A stretch of DNA of 64,000 nucleotides from positions 422,001 through 486,000 of the forward strand of contig CAJNDS010000846.1 of assembly GCA_905221605.1 (NCBI GenBank). The letters run 5' to 3'. The stretch comes from Symbiodinium natans. Taxonomy: Eukaryota; Sar; Dinophyceae; Suessiales; Symbiodiniaceae. Below the pieces are notes generated by a model. It had not been told where the DNA came from and searched no databases. It saw nothing but the letters and a program-made list of their open reading frames with translations. Shown here in pieces: positions 10,601-17,335 of the stretch; the first letter of the stretch is position 1; the number at the start of each line of letters is the position of its first letter. Made by a program: the position numbers and the translations under genes.

Positions 10601-13600
10601 CTAGAAGGACCATGGCTCTACCCACGTGAAGGGAGGGGGCCAGGGGTCATCCTGGGAGGGAGACCCGGGTTGTCTCAATTCGGGGGCTTAAAGAGCTGAG
10701 GGTATATATAGGGTTTAGAGTTTAGGGTTTAGGGTTTGGGGTTTAGGGTTTAGGGTTCAGGGCTGAAAAGTCTACACAAAGGAATCCGCGGAACGGCGGC
10801 ATTCTCTCCTAAACCTAAAACCCTAAACCCCTAAACCCCTAAACTCCCAAACCCCTAAACCCTAAACCCTAAGTTTACTAAAGCCCTAAACCCTCAACCC
10901 CTAAACCCCCTAAACCCCTAAACCCCTTAAACCCTAAAAGGCCCTAAACCCCCAGGAGCTTGAAGAGACTGCGCCCCCGTGCTCCCCGATGGCGCGGTCC
11001 GACAGCTCGACGAACCTGCCAAGCGAAGCTATCGGCTCCCTGGTGACGAAGGGGAAAGAGGGTTTAGGGGTTTAGGGTTTAGGGTTTAGGGTTTAGGGTT
11101 TAGGGTTTAGGGTTTAGGGTTTAGGGTTTAGGGTTTAGGGTTTAGGGTTTAGGGTTTAGGGTTTAGGTTTTAGGGGTTTAGGGTTTAGGGTCTAGGGTCT
11201 AGGGCAGTGTTCCAAACCTACCATTTGCTTAAGAAGCCCAAAAAAATCAAAGATGATAATCTCTGCATTACCCTTATAAGGAAGAACTTGCTTTTTTTGG
11301 GGGGGGAGGGTTCTTAAGCCAATAGTAGAAGCCCCTTAAGCTCGAAACCCTGGAAGGAGGCTCAGAGTTTTGGGCCCCTTTTAGGGCTTCAAATCAGGGG
11401 GTTGTGCTGACTCCCAAGCCCCAAACCCGAATATCGGTGGATCCGATGCGCCATAAAAGATCTGTTGGACTTTGCTTGAAGGTTCAGGCTTTAGGGCTTT
11501 AGGCCCCATCGCGCAGATATAAGCTGGGTTCAGGGAAGCTGGGTTGAGGGCTTGGATTCAAGTAGGGTCATAAGCACCCCGACTCCTGGACACCCAATCG
11601 TGCGATCCTCTACTGTCCCCCACGCCATCTAAACCGCACACAACATACACGTCACATGCAAGGCTTGACAACCGGTTAGTTTGGGCTTTTCTTGGGTAGC
11701 TAAGATCCCCCCTCAACCCCGAACCCTAAAGGGTGGAGGAAGCCGATCGATCCACCCTCGGCGCCAACCTCCGAATCTCTAGTGTCGCATGGTCGCACCC
11801 CAGCCTGTAACTGCAAACCCCCGAACCCCTACAACAACCCTAGAAGCCCGATAACCCTTCAAAACATAAAAAGCCCGGAGGCCTAAACCTCAAAAAACCC
11901 TCAAACCTTTCTACCGAAACACACTGCAGCCCTAAACCCTAAACCCTAAACCCCAAACCCTAAACTCTAAACCCTAAATCCTAAGCCCTAATCCCTAAAC
12001 CCCTAGACCCCTAAACGCCTAACAGCCGCAAGCAGCTCTGTGAGCCGAACGCAGCAGGTTTAGGGCATGAACCTCGCAAACCCTGGAGCCCAAAAACACC
12101 CTGAATCCCTGCTAGACCCAAAAGTAACCTAGGAATAGAAAGGGTGCCCTTTTGGTTTAAAGGATGCCTGTAAGGAAACCTGAACCTCCCAATCAGGGGA
12201 GTCAGCGCCTACTCTGGGTCCTAGCCTGAGAACGCAAGACCTCAAAGGTCAAGAGCCTAACACATCCTACAACCACAAACCTCTAAACCCACAACTCCCA
12301 CAAGCCAAACTCTCTTAAGAACCTTAGCAATCCCCAAGACCGAGTCGCCTTAAATAGACCCTAAACCCTAAACGCTGAACATCACAAGGTCCAATCAATT
12401 GTGTCCGGCCTTGGGTTCTTGGCCAAGAAGTCCTGGGTTTAGGGCTTAGGGCTTAGGATTTGGGATGTTTGGGGGAGCCCCGGTTCTGTGGATCTTGGGG
12501 ATATATTTGGAGACGCAGAGTTCATAAAATGCATTGGGCTTCGCATGGGTGGCGAACTGCTAGTTGCAGTGTTTCCTTTACCTTGGGCGGTTAAACCCAC
12601 CAAACCCTCAGCCCTGAACCCGAAACCCGAAACCCGAAACCCTAAACCCTAAACCCTAAACCCTAAACCCTAAACCCTAAACCCTATACAGCCCGAAGCC
12701 CTGCAGCCCGAGACTTTCTTGAGGCGAGAGGCGTCCAGCCAGTCAAAGGTGCCCTCGTCCGGCACGGCGATGGGCACCAAAATCTGCAAAGCTTCATTTA
12801 GGGCTGTATAGGGTTTAAGCGTTAGGGTTTAGGGTTTAGGGTTTAGGGTTTAGGGTTTGGGGTTTGGGGTTTGGGGTATAGGGTTTAGGGTTCCTAGACC
12901 CTTCTTAGGCCCCAGCACCAAAAGGGGTTGCAGTTTAGAGTTTAAGAGTTTAGAGTGTAGAGCTTGGAGTCTAGAGTCTGGAGTTTGGAGCTTAGAGTTT
13001 AGGGTTTAGAGTCTAGAGTTTAGAGTTTAGAGTTTAGAGCTTAGGGATTAGGACATATACGATATGCCCTAAACAGAGACGCCCAAAAGTGTCTTTACGC
13101 CTTGTTTCGTTGCGACTTTTGCCGACCCTTGATGGTTGTCTGGCTTAGGTCGCAACACTCACAATAGGGCTTGGGTTTAAGGTTTTAAGGTTTAGGGTTC
13201 AGGGCTTAGGGTTTTGGGTCGGGGTTCTGGCTCAGCCTTGGATACCTGGGTTCTGAAACCTAGGACTTCGAGTCGTGTTGCGCGCGCGCCTCATACTTGC
13301 CGTCACTGGGGGTAGCCTGGCGCAAGGTCCACGCTGGCACGGCACTGCTGCTTTCAGTCAGGGTTTCGGGTTTGGGGCTTCGATGGGTTCAGGGTCCCGG
13401 GTGTCCTTTGCCATCTTGACTTGAACACCTGGGCAGCAGCATGCCGGTCATAAAACCCCCAACCCCGAACGGAAGGGCCATCAAAGAAGCAGCCGGCGTG
13501 GCATGCCCATTCACCGCATCCAGCGCTGGCGCCTGCTGCATGCAAGGGCCAGCATCGTGCCATTAGTGGAGGATTGTGGATACCTTCCCGTGGGCCTGTT

Positions 13601-14455
13601 CCCCAAGGCCTCTTCAAGAAAGTATGGCAACCCTAAGCCGCTTCTATGCGAAGCCTGTCTAAGTCCTAAGCCCCGAAGCCCTACACCAGCGGAATTGAGG
13701 GTGTAGGTTCAGGGCGCTTCTTCGGGCAGAAAATGCCACGAACTTTGCTGAAATCTCGCTCCCTCGATGCACAAGAAGCAACCCAAAGTGCTTGCAATGA
13801 AGGCTCAAAGGGGCTCGATGGGTTTAGGGTTTCAGGTTTCGGGTTGAGGGGAAGTGAGATACTGGTAGAATCTTCCGGGCGTCTTACGCCCCTGAGGCTG
13901 TTTCCGCATGTGGGGGCTTTGCAGGTTTTGGCCTTATTGCAGGATCAAAGGACTTCTGGAAGTTGGGTGGGGGGGGGGGGTGGGGGGTGGGGGTTTGGGG
14001 GGGGGAGGGGGGGTCGAGGGGTGGGAACCGAAGCTGAATTTCTAAGTGTTGAAGTGCTGCTCGGCTTTCGTGGGCCGAACCGAAACCCTGACTCAGCCCT
14101 CCCTCCTTGATCCTCAACCCTCTCTCATCCCCAAGCGCGGGATCCGAAACCCTATAGAAGCGCCACAAAAGCCGTGCTCTAAACCCGAACCCTAAACCCT
14201 AAACCCTAACCCCTAACCCCTAACCCCTAACCCCTAAACCCTAAACCCTAAACCCTAAACCCTAAACCCTAAACCCTAAACCCTAAACCCTAAACCCTAA
14301 AGCCTAAACCCTAAACCCTAAACCCTAAACCCTAAACCCTACCCCCCCCCCCCCCCCAAAAAAAAAAAAAAAGAGGGAATCTGGCCCTTGGCTGGCGCCT
14401 GCCCCAGGGCATGACACTTGAATGGCAGCTGCACCATGGGCGCTCCGAAGTTGAC
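1519..14455 (-). CDS. Gene A: long multi-exon gene with telomeric-repeat introns, function unrecognised
   Basis: Overall span of a proposed minus-strand gene built from about twenty exon islands listed separately. From 5' to 3' the product has a mixed globular N-terminal half, then a Glu/Lys/Arg/Ala/Gln-rich stretch likely to be coiled coil (exons at 7.0-4.1 kb), then an acidic tail ending in a stop at 1,519. Support comes from repeated agreement of three signs: an open frame with coding-like codon choice, an acceptor AG usually followed by G, and a GT or GC donor at the other end. Introns are mostly TTTAGGG/CCCTAAA arrays. I do not recognise the family. Whether all exons belong to one transcript, and whether small exons are missing, cannot be settled from sequence alone. 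It could be two adjacent genes. Confidence 0.55.
1615..1695. repeat. TC-rich microsatellite
   Basis: TCTCCC and TC dinucleotide repeats of about 80 bp, abutting gene A's terminal exon upstream in the sense strand, where it reads as a GA tract. Confidence 0.9.
2340..2940. other. Stretch without clear gene
   Basis: Unique sequence with a GATTTCGGAG-like imperfect repeat near 2,390-2,440, then degenerate CCCTRCAAA telomeric variants from 2,850. A plus-strand reading frame at 2,614-2,832 has no splice or composition support. Confidence 0.5.
2961..3016 (-). CDS. Gene A exon, acidic
   Basis: 56 nt after CACCTACCAAG|G reading EVKEEQGEAKPDVKMEGE, donor GAG|GTGCGA. Glu/Lys/Asp composition matches the acidic tail expected next to the terminal exon. 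Confidence 0.55.
3815..3928 (-). CDS. Gene A exon, acidic/Pro-rich
   Basis: Pyrimidine-rich acceptor CCCCGCTTTTCAG|G preceded by CCCTAAACCC in the sense strand. Reads AQAAVIEIGPDGTPIQPTP and continues with an Ala/Val/Glu-rich end to about EANQ. The 3' end is uncertain: donors GTG|GTGGAG or a GC donor within the last 20 nt are possible. Confidence 0.6.
4071..4118 (-). CDS. Gene A exon, coiled coil
   Basis: 48 nt between GCCAGGCAG and CGG|GTTGAGGGTTTAGGG, reading KAQLLAQQQAALDRR. The donor leads straight into telomeric units. Confidence 0.55.
4243..4372 (+). repeat. Dispersed subtelomeric repeat, copy 1
   Basis: Shares with 12,112-12,230 a series of ordered motifs: CTAGACCCA, AAAGGGT, CCTTTTTGGTTCAAAGG, AAGGGAACCT, then CTACTCTGRGTCCT. 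Degenerate copies with only part of the series occur at 3,437-3,510 and at 9,883-10,020, the last split by a telomeric array. Confidence 0.6.
4650..4676 (-). CDS. Gene A candidate micro-exon
   Basis: 27 nt reading AEAMAQAEA between CGCTGCAAG|G and GCG|GTCCTC. The plus strand offers a competing exon starting at 4,684 after a good acceptor CCGCCTTGCAG and reading RMQHMRKSFYEERR, so the strand of this island is uncertain. Confidence 0.35.
5276..5325 (-). CDS. Gene A exon, coiled coil
   Basis: Acceptor CCCCTTCCTGCAG|G is pyrimidine-rich; reads ARRKAEADALARAQAQ; donor CAGGG|GTTTAGGG is a perfect telomeric unit. Upstream in the sense strand lies the largest C-strand array of the window (5,349-5,768). 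Confidence 0.7.
5349..5768 (+). repeat. Largest TTTAGGG array
   Basis: About 420 bp of near-perfect G-strand units with occasional TGTAGGG at its left end. It ends abruptly in unique sequence. In the sense strand of gene A it is a CCCTAAA tract shortly upstream of the exon ending at 5,325. Confidence 0.9.
6081..6143 (-). CDS. Gene A exon, coiled coil
   Basis: 63 nt, acceptor GAGCCGAAAG|G, reading AEKERERELRARERELEEAS, donor GGGG|GTTTGGGG. Strong alternating Glu/Arg pattern typical of a single long helix or coiled coil. Confidence 0.65.
6300..6326 (-). CDS. Gene A candidate micro-exon
   Basis: 27 nt between CGGGAAG|G and CAGG|GTTTGGGG, reading AQLDMSFQ in the frame without a stop. The donor is again a telomeric unit. 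Short, so tentative. Confidence 0.35.
6961..7006 (-). CDS. Gene A exon, start of coiled-coil region
   Basis: 46 nt after CTGTGCCCAG|G reading EEKQQKLDEEWKLRK, with the classic donor AAG|GTGCCC. The heptad-like charged pattern starts here. The preceding intron (7,007-7,164) has TTTAGGG units at its 5' end and CCCTAAA units at its 3' end. Confidence 0.65.
7103..7124. repeat. Head-to-head telomeric palindrome
   Basis: G-strand units meet C-strand units with no spacer at GTTAAC, giving a perfect 22-bp palindrome inside the intron 7,007-7,164. The form is that of a telomere-telomere junction. Confidence 0.85.
7165..7239 (-). CDS. Gene A exon, 25 codons
   Basis: 75 nt between ..ATGTCTTCCAG and CGGCAG|GTCAGGG, reading PFKLSMSDLGGGLSESVL then SKFPYRQ. 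Phase 0 at both ends, matching the previous exon. The intron before it (7,240-7,387) is almost entirely telomeric units plus a 60-nt unique 3' end. An in-frame ATG at codon 6 could alternatively be a start. Confidence 0.7.
7388..7483 (-). CDS. Gene A exon, 32 codons, telomeric donor
   Basis: Exactly 96 nt: acceptor CTCAAATGCAG|G, reading VVMGEPPAEFKEIVHKGLLQ then a segment ending PPLYARKEG. The intron starts GTTTGGGG, a telomeric unit. One of the best-supported exons: phase 0 on both sides, GC3-rich codons. Confidence 0.7.
7948..8063 (-). CDS. Gene A exon, basic
   Basis: 116 nt reading LKRNALRQMLLRRFKRPGF and KLVAQATKGSMQV, with acceptor GCTGAGCCGCAG and donor TGCAG|GTCTTTG; an alternative donor is CAA|GTACATG. 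The plus strand is also open here, but codon choice and the neighbouring exons favour minus. The Leu/Arg-rich stretch loosely recalls an IQ-type helix; this is not a firm call. Confidence 0.5.
8115..8164 (-). CDS. Gene A exon
   Basis: Acceptor CACTGCCCAG|G, then VMEVKSNLLKEER. A GC donor after ..GAGAG (at 8,125) and a GT donor GG|GTTTCGG (used here) are both possible. The short distance to the next island leaves the next intron only about 50 nt. Confidence 0.5.
8421..8514 (+). repeat. TTTAGGG array
   Basis: About 13 perfect units in plus orientation, facing the CCCTAAA array that starts 260 bp to the right. Confidence 0.9.
8778..8940 (-). repeat. CCCTAAA array
   Basis: About 160 bp of C-strand units, nearly perfect. 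Paired further left with the oppositely oriented TTTAGGG array at 8,421-8,514. Confidence 0.9.
9003..9050 (-). CDS. Gene A exon, 16 codons
   Basis: Reads VRKILGTVAPTQPRSY, exactly 48 nt, from acceptor ACCCTTCAG|G to donor TAC|GTGGCC. The acceptor lies immediately after a C-strand telomeric tract in the sense orientation. Confidence 0.6.
9459..9535 (-). CDS. Gene A exon between telomeric tracts
   Basis: 77 nt reading DKPDLQTGLPLLDDWSALG and ending TCTGG|GTTTAAGG, a donor in a degenerate telomeric unit. The acceptor ATTCAAG is directly preceded in the sense strand by CCCTAAACCC units, a clear case of telomeric repeat reaching a 3' splice site. Confidence 0.65.
10010..10094 (-). CDS. Gene A exon
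   Basis: 85 nt reading WAERSGVFRNKTYSWKHCN and on to a donor CGCAGA|GTAGGC; acceptor GCTGGCACCCAG. The same frame is open upstream for 15 more codons, so the exon could be longer. Aromatic and Cys content supports coding. Confidence 0.55.
10950..11039 (-). CDS. Gene A exon, donor inside a telomeric unit
   Basis: 90 nt beginning after CCTTCGTCACCAG with G and reading EPIASLGRFVELSDRAIGE before a Gly/Ser-rich end. The donor is GGGG|GTTTAGGG: the intron starts with a telomeric repeat unit. Good codon bias; no family recognised. Confidence 0.65.
11062..11200 (+). repeat. TTTAGGG array
   Basis: About 18 units directly right of the exon ending at 11,039, so in gene A's sense strand it is a CCCTAAA tract just before the acceptor. 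Confidence 0.9.
12112..12230 (+). repeat. Dispersed subtelomeric repeat, copy 2
   Basis: Same motif order as 4,243-4,372 (CTAGACCCA, AGTAACCTAGGA, CCTTTTGGTTTAAAGG, AAGGAAACCT, CTACTCTGGGTCCTAG). No coding potential is evident. Confidence 0.6.
12515..12558 (-). CDS. Gene A candidate exon
   Basis: Minus-strand segment QFATHAKPNAFYELC between acceptor GCAACTAG and donor CTGC|GTCTCC. The frame continues open for another 20 codons to a stop, so the donor choice is uncertain. Flanking repeats here are in the opposite order from most other exons (TTTAGGG left, CCCTAAA right). Confidence 0.45.
12715..12783 (-). CDS. Gene A exon, 23 codons
   Basis: Clean exon: acceptor GAAGCTTTGCAG, 69 nt in one frame reading ILVPIAVPDEGTFDWLDASR, then LKK and a donor AAA|GTCTCG. 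Codon choice is strongly GC3-biased (CCC, ATC, GTG, CTG, GAC), unlike random sequence. Flanked by CCCTAAA on the left and TTTAGGG on the right. Confidence 0.65.
13297..13351 (-). CDS. Gene A exon
   Basis: Reads SAVPAWTLRQATPSDGK on the minus strand and ends at a strong donor CAA|GTATGAGG. The acceptor is one of several overlapping CAG triplets around 13,350, so the start is uncertain by a few bases. In-frame read-through reaches a stop shortly after the donor. Confidence 0.45.
13429..13535 (-). CDS. Gene A exon, aromatic/Cys-rich
   Basis: 107 nt on the minus strand after acceptor CCTTGCATGCAG and ending CCCAG|GTGTTC. It reads GASAGCGEWACHAGC and continues through a segment with the core PSVRGWGFYDRH. 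The density of Trp, Cys, Phe and Tyr is unlike the surrounding repeat. No domain recognised. Confidence 0.5.
13584..13609 (-). CDS. Gene A candidate micro-exon
   Basis: A 26-nt segment between ..CTTGAAGAG|G and a good donor GGGAAG|GTATCC, reading about ALGNRPTG. It is too short to stand alone; its place beside the next exon is the main support. Confidence 0.3.
14188..14373 (-). repeat. CCCTAAA array ending in poly-C/poly-A
   Basis: C-strand units with a short CCCCTAA variant run, ending in about 17 C then about 15 A. This is the last large telomeric array before the satellite block. Confidence 0.85.
14418..14455 (-). CDS. Gene A exon near the 5' end
   Basis: Minus-strand island reading VNFGAPMVQLPFK, bounded by acceptor ..ACGGGGAG before G and a donor CAA|GTGTCATG. 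The frame stays open past the donor for another 20 codons, so the exon may be longer. Telomeric C-strand lies to the left and G-strand to the right on the plus strand. The true 5' end of the gene and any promoter were not found. Confidence 0.5.
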
Positions 14456-14680
14456 CTCCCCGTGGAGTTTAAGGGTTTAGGGTTTAGGGTGTAGGGTGTA
14501 GGGTGTAGGGTTTAGGGTTTAGGGTTTAGGGTTTTAAGGTCCTCTGCCCGCCCCGAAGAACAAGAATCAGTTCAAACCGTAACGCCGAAACCTTCGAGGG
14601 AGGGGGGATGGGTGGGTGGGGGTGGTTGGGTGGGTGGGGGTGGGGTTGGGGAGGGGCGGGGGGGGGGGGGGGGTGTGCAG

Positions 14681-14709
14681 CTTAAATAGGGTCTATTTGG
14701 AAGCTGGGA
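14681..14709 (+). repeat. Left arm of 29-bp inverted repeat
   Basis: Exact reverse complement of 21,377-21,405. The core CCAAATAGACCCTATTT also occurs, in the right-arm orientation, at 14,768-14,787. The pair brackets the satellite block. Confidence 0.8.
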
Positions 14710-14799
14710 ATCGTATTTACAAGAGGAAAACAGGCCCCAAAACGTATACTTATTCACAAGAGCCATGTTCCAAATAGACCCTATTTTAGGTCCTGTAGG

Positions 14800-17115
14800 G
14801 TTGCACAGACAGAATTTAATTCATTAAATTCCTTAATTTGCACTTTCCCCTGGAATTTAATGAATTTAATCAATTAATTCAATTAATTCATCTATTTCCA
14901 AAGGGGGAGGTGGAATTAATTGAATTAGTTGAATTAATTGAATTAATTGAATTAATTGAATTAATTGAACCCCCCTTTGGAAATAAATGAATTAATTGAA
15001 TTAATTGAATTAATTGAATTAATTGAATTAATTGAATTAATTGAATTAATTGAATTAATTGGAATTAATTCAATTAATTCAATTAATTCCACCTCCCCTT
15101 TGGAAATAAATGAATTAATTGAATTAATTGAATTAGTTGAATTATTTCGGTTAATTCAATTAATTCAATTAACTAATTTATTTCCAAATGGGGGGGATTC
15201 CCCAGCCCCCACCCCTCCCCCCCCCTTTGGAAATAAATGAATTAATTGAATTAATTGAATTAATTGAATTAATTGAATTAATTGAATTAATTGAATTAAT
15301 TGAATTAGTTCAATTAATTCAATTAATTCAATTAATTCATTTATTTCCAAAGGTGGGGTGGAATTAATTGAATGTATTTGATTAATTGAAATGATTGAAT
15401 TAATTCAATTAATTCAATTAATTCAATTAATTCATTTATTTCCAAATGGGGGGGATTCCGCAGACCCCACCCCCCCAGCTCGATTTGGCCAAATTTTGCC
15501 CGGAGGCTGCCCGGCAAAATTTGGCCAAATCGAGCCGCGCCTTTCTGGAGGCCCGAAATTATTTAAACTATCGCGGCTCGATTTGGCCAAATTTTGCCGG
15601 GAAGTCTGCGGGCAAAATTTGGCCAAATCGAGCCACGCATTTCTCATCGCATACGAAGGGCAGCCCGATTTGGCCAAATTTTGCCCGGAAGCTGCCCGGC
15701 AAAATTTGGCCAAATCGAGCCGCGATAGTTCAAAAATTTCGGGCCTTCAGAAAGGCGCGGCTCGATTTGGCCAAATTTTGCCCGGAGGCTGCCCGGCAAA
15801 ATTTGGCCAAATCGAGCCGCGCATTTCTCATCGCGTTCGACGAGCAGCCCGATTTGGCCAAATTTTGCCCGCAGACTGCCCGGCAAAATCTGGCCAAATC
15901 GAGCCGCGCCTTTCTGGAGGCCCGAAATTATTTAAACTATCGCGGCTCGGTTTGGCCAAATTTTGCCGGGAAGTCTGCGGGCAAAATTTGGCTAAATCGG
16001 GCTGCTCGTCGTACGCGCTGAGAAATGCGCGGCTCGATTTGGCCAAATTTTGCCGGGCAGCCTCCGGGCAAAATTTGGCCAAATCGAGCCGCGCATTTCT
16101 CATGGCATACGAAGAGCAGCCCGATTTGGCCAAATTTTGCCCGCAGGCTGCCCGGCAAAATTTAGCCAAATCGAGCCGCGATAGTTTAAATAATTTCGTT
16201 CAATTAGTTCATTCATTTCCAAATGGGGGGGATTCCCCAGCCCCCACCCCCCCCCCTTGGAAATAAATGAATTAATTGAATTAATTGAATTAATTGAATT
16301 AATTGAATTAATTCAATTAATTCATTTATTTCCAAAGGGGGGGGTGGAATTAATTGAATTAATTGAATTAATTGAATTAATTGAATTGATTCAATTAATT
16401 CAATTAATTCAATTAATTCAATCAATTCAATTAATTCAATTATTTCAATTATTTCAATTATTTCAATTATTTCCAAATGGGGGGATTCCCCAGCCCCCAC
16501 CCCTCCCCCCCCTTTGGAAATAAATGAATTAATTGAATTAATTGAATTAATTGAATTAATTGAATTAATTGAAATAATTGAAATCATTGAATTAATTCAA
16601 CTAATTCAATTAATTCCACCTCCCCTTTGGAAATAAATGAATTAATTGAATTAATTGAAATTCAATTAATTCAATTAATTCAATTAATTCAATTAATTCA
16701 ATTAATTCAATTAATTCATTTATTTCCAAAGGGGGGGGGTGGGGCTGGGGAATCCCCCCCATTTGGAAATAAATGAATTAATTGAATTAATTGAATTAAT
16801 TGAAATAATTGAATTAATTCAATTAATTCAATTAATTCCACCTCCCCTTTGGAAATAAATGAATTAATTGAATTAGTTGAATTAATTCAATTAATTCAAT
16901 TAATTGAATTAATTCATTTATTTCCAAAGGGGGGGGGTGGGGGCTGGGGAATCCCCCCCATTTGGAAATAAATGAATTACTTGAATTAATTGAAATAATT
17001 GAATTAATTCAATTAATTAAATTAATTCCACCTCCCCTTTGGAAATAAATCAATTAATTGAATTGAATTAATTCAATTATTTCAATTAATTCAAGTAATT
17101 CATTTATTTCCAAAT
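14800..17115. repeat. AT-rich 9-bp satellite (GAATTAATT), strand-flipping
   Basis: Runs of GAATTAATT switch to the mirror orientation AATTAATTC many times. Runs are punctuated by a conserved G/C-rich punctuation sequence, ATTTCCAAATGGGGGG or its complement. Because the unit is 9 bp, every frame is open and encodes artefactual ELI or QLI repeats. The array is interrupted at 15,478-16,195 by the palindromic repeat. Confidence 0.9.
15478..16195. repeat. Eight palindromic units with TTTGGCCAAATTTTGCC arms
   Basis: Each unit of about 56 bp is an imperfect inverted repeat, CTCGATTTGGCCAAATTTTGCC to its complement, around a GGCTGC-like centre. Units recur every 85-99 bp. The spacers come in two families (one with GAGGCCCGAAATTATTTAAA, one with ATTTCTCATCGC) that themselves occur in both orientations. 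Long open frames here are repeat artefacts. Confidence 0.9.
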
Positions 17116-17139
17116 GGGGGGTGGGGGCTGGGGCATCCT

Positions 17140-17335
17140 CCTCCCCCCAATACTAAACCACGAGCCCGGGCCTCCCCCCAATACTAAATCACGAGCCCGG
17201 GCCTCCCCCCAATACTAAATTACGAGCCCGGGCCTCCCGCAATACTAAATCACGAGCCCGGGCCTCCCCCCAATACTAATTTACGAGCCCGGGCCTCCTC
17301 CCAATACTAAATCACGAGCCCTCCTCCCCCCAATA
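17140..17335. repeat. 31-bp tandem repeat, about 6 copies
   Basis: Units contain AATACTAAATCACGAGCC followed by CGGGCCTCC and a C-tract; the last copy is shortened. Confidence 0.85.

Larger units (their letters stand above)
1..14560. repeat. Interstitial telomeric repeat domain (TTTAGGG / CCCTAAA)
   Basis: Dozens of arrays of TTTAGGG and its complement alternate along this stretch, with variants such as CTTAGGG, TTTTAGGG, TTTGGGG and TGTAGGG. G-strand and C-strand arrays are interleaved, often facing each other, so this is not a simple chromosome end: a left telomere would read CCCTAAA on the plus strand, whereas base 1 starts in the opposite orientation. Unique islands of 50-150 bp between arrays are GC-richer and many read as minus-strand exons. 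The plant-type TTTAGGG repeat is also the telomere sequence of dinoflagellates. Subtelomeric location is inference. Confidence 0.9.

Noticed and set aside
14965-16587. Open frames encoding ELI/QLI repeats and the 291-codon frame through the palindromes
   Set aside because: They arise because the 9-bp and palindromic repeats lack stops in every frame; no coding bias or splice sites.
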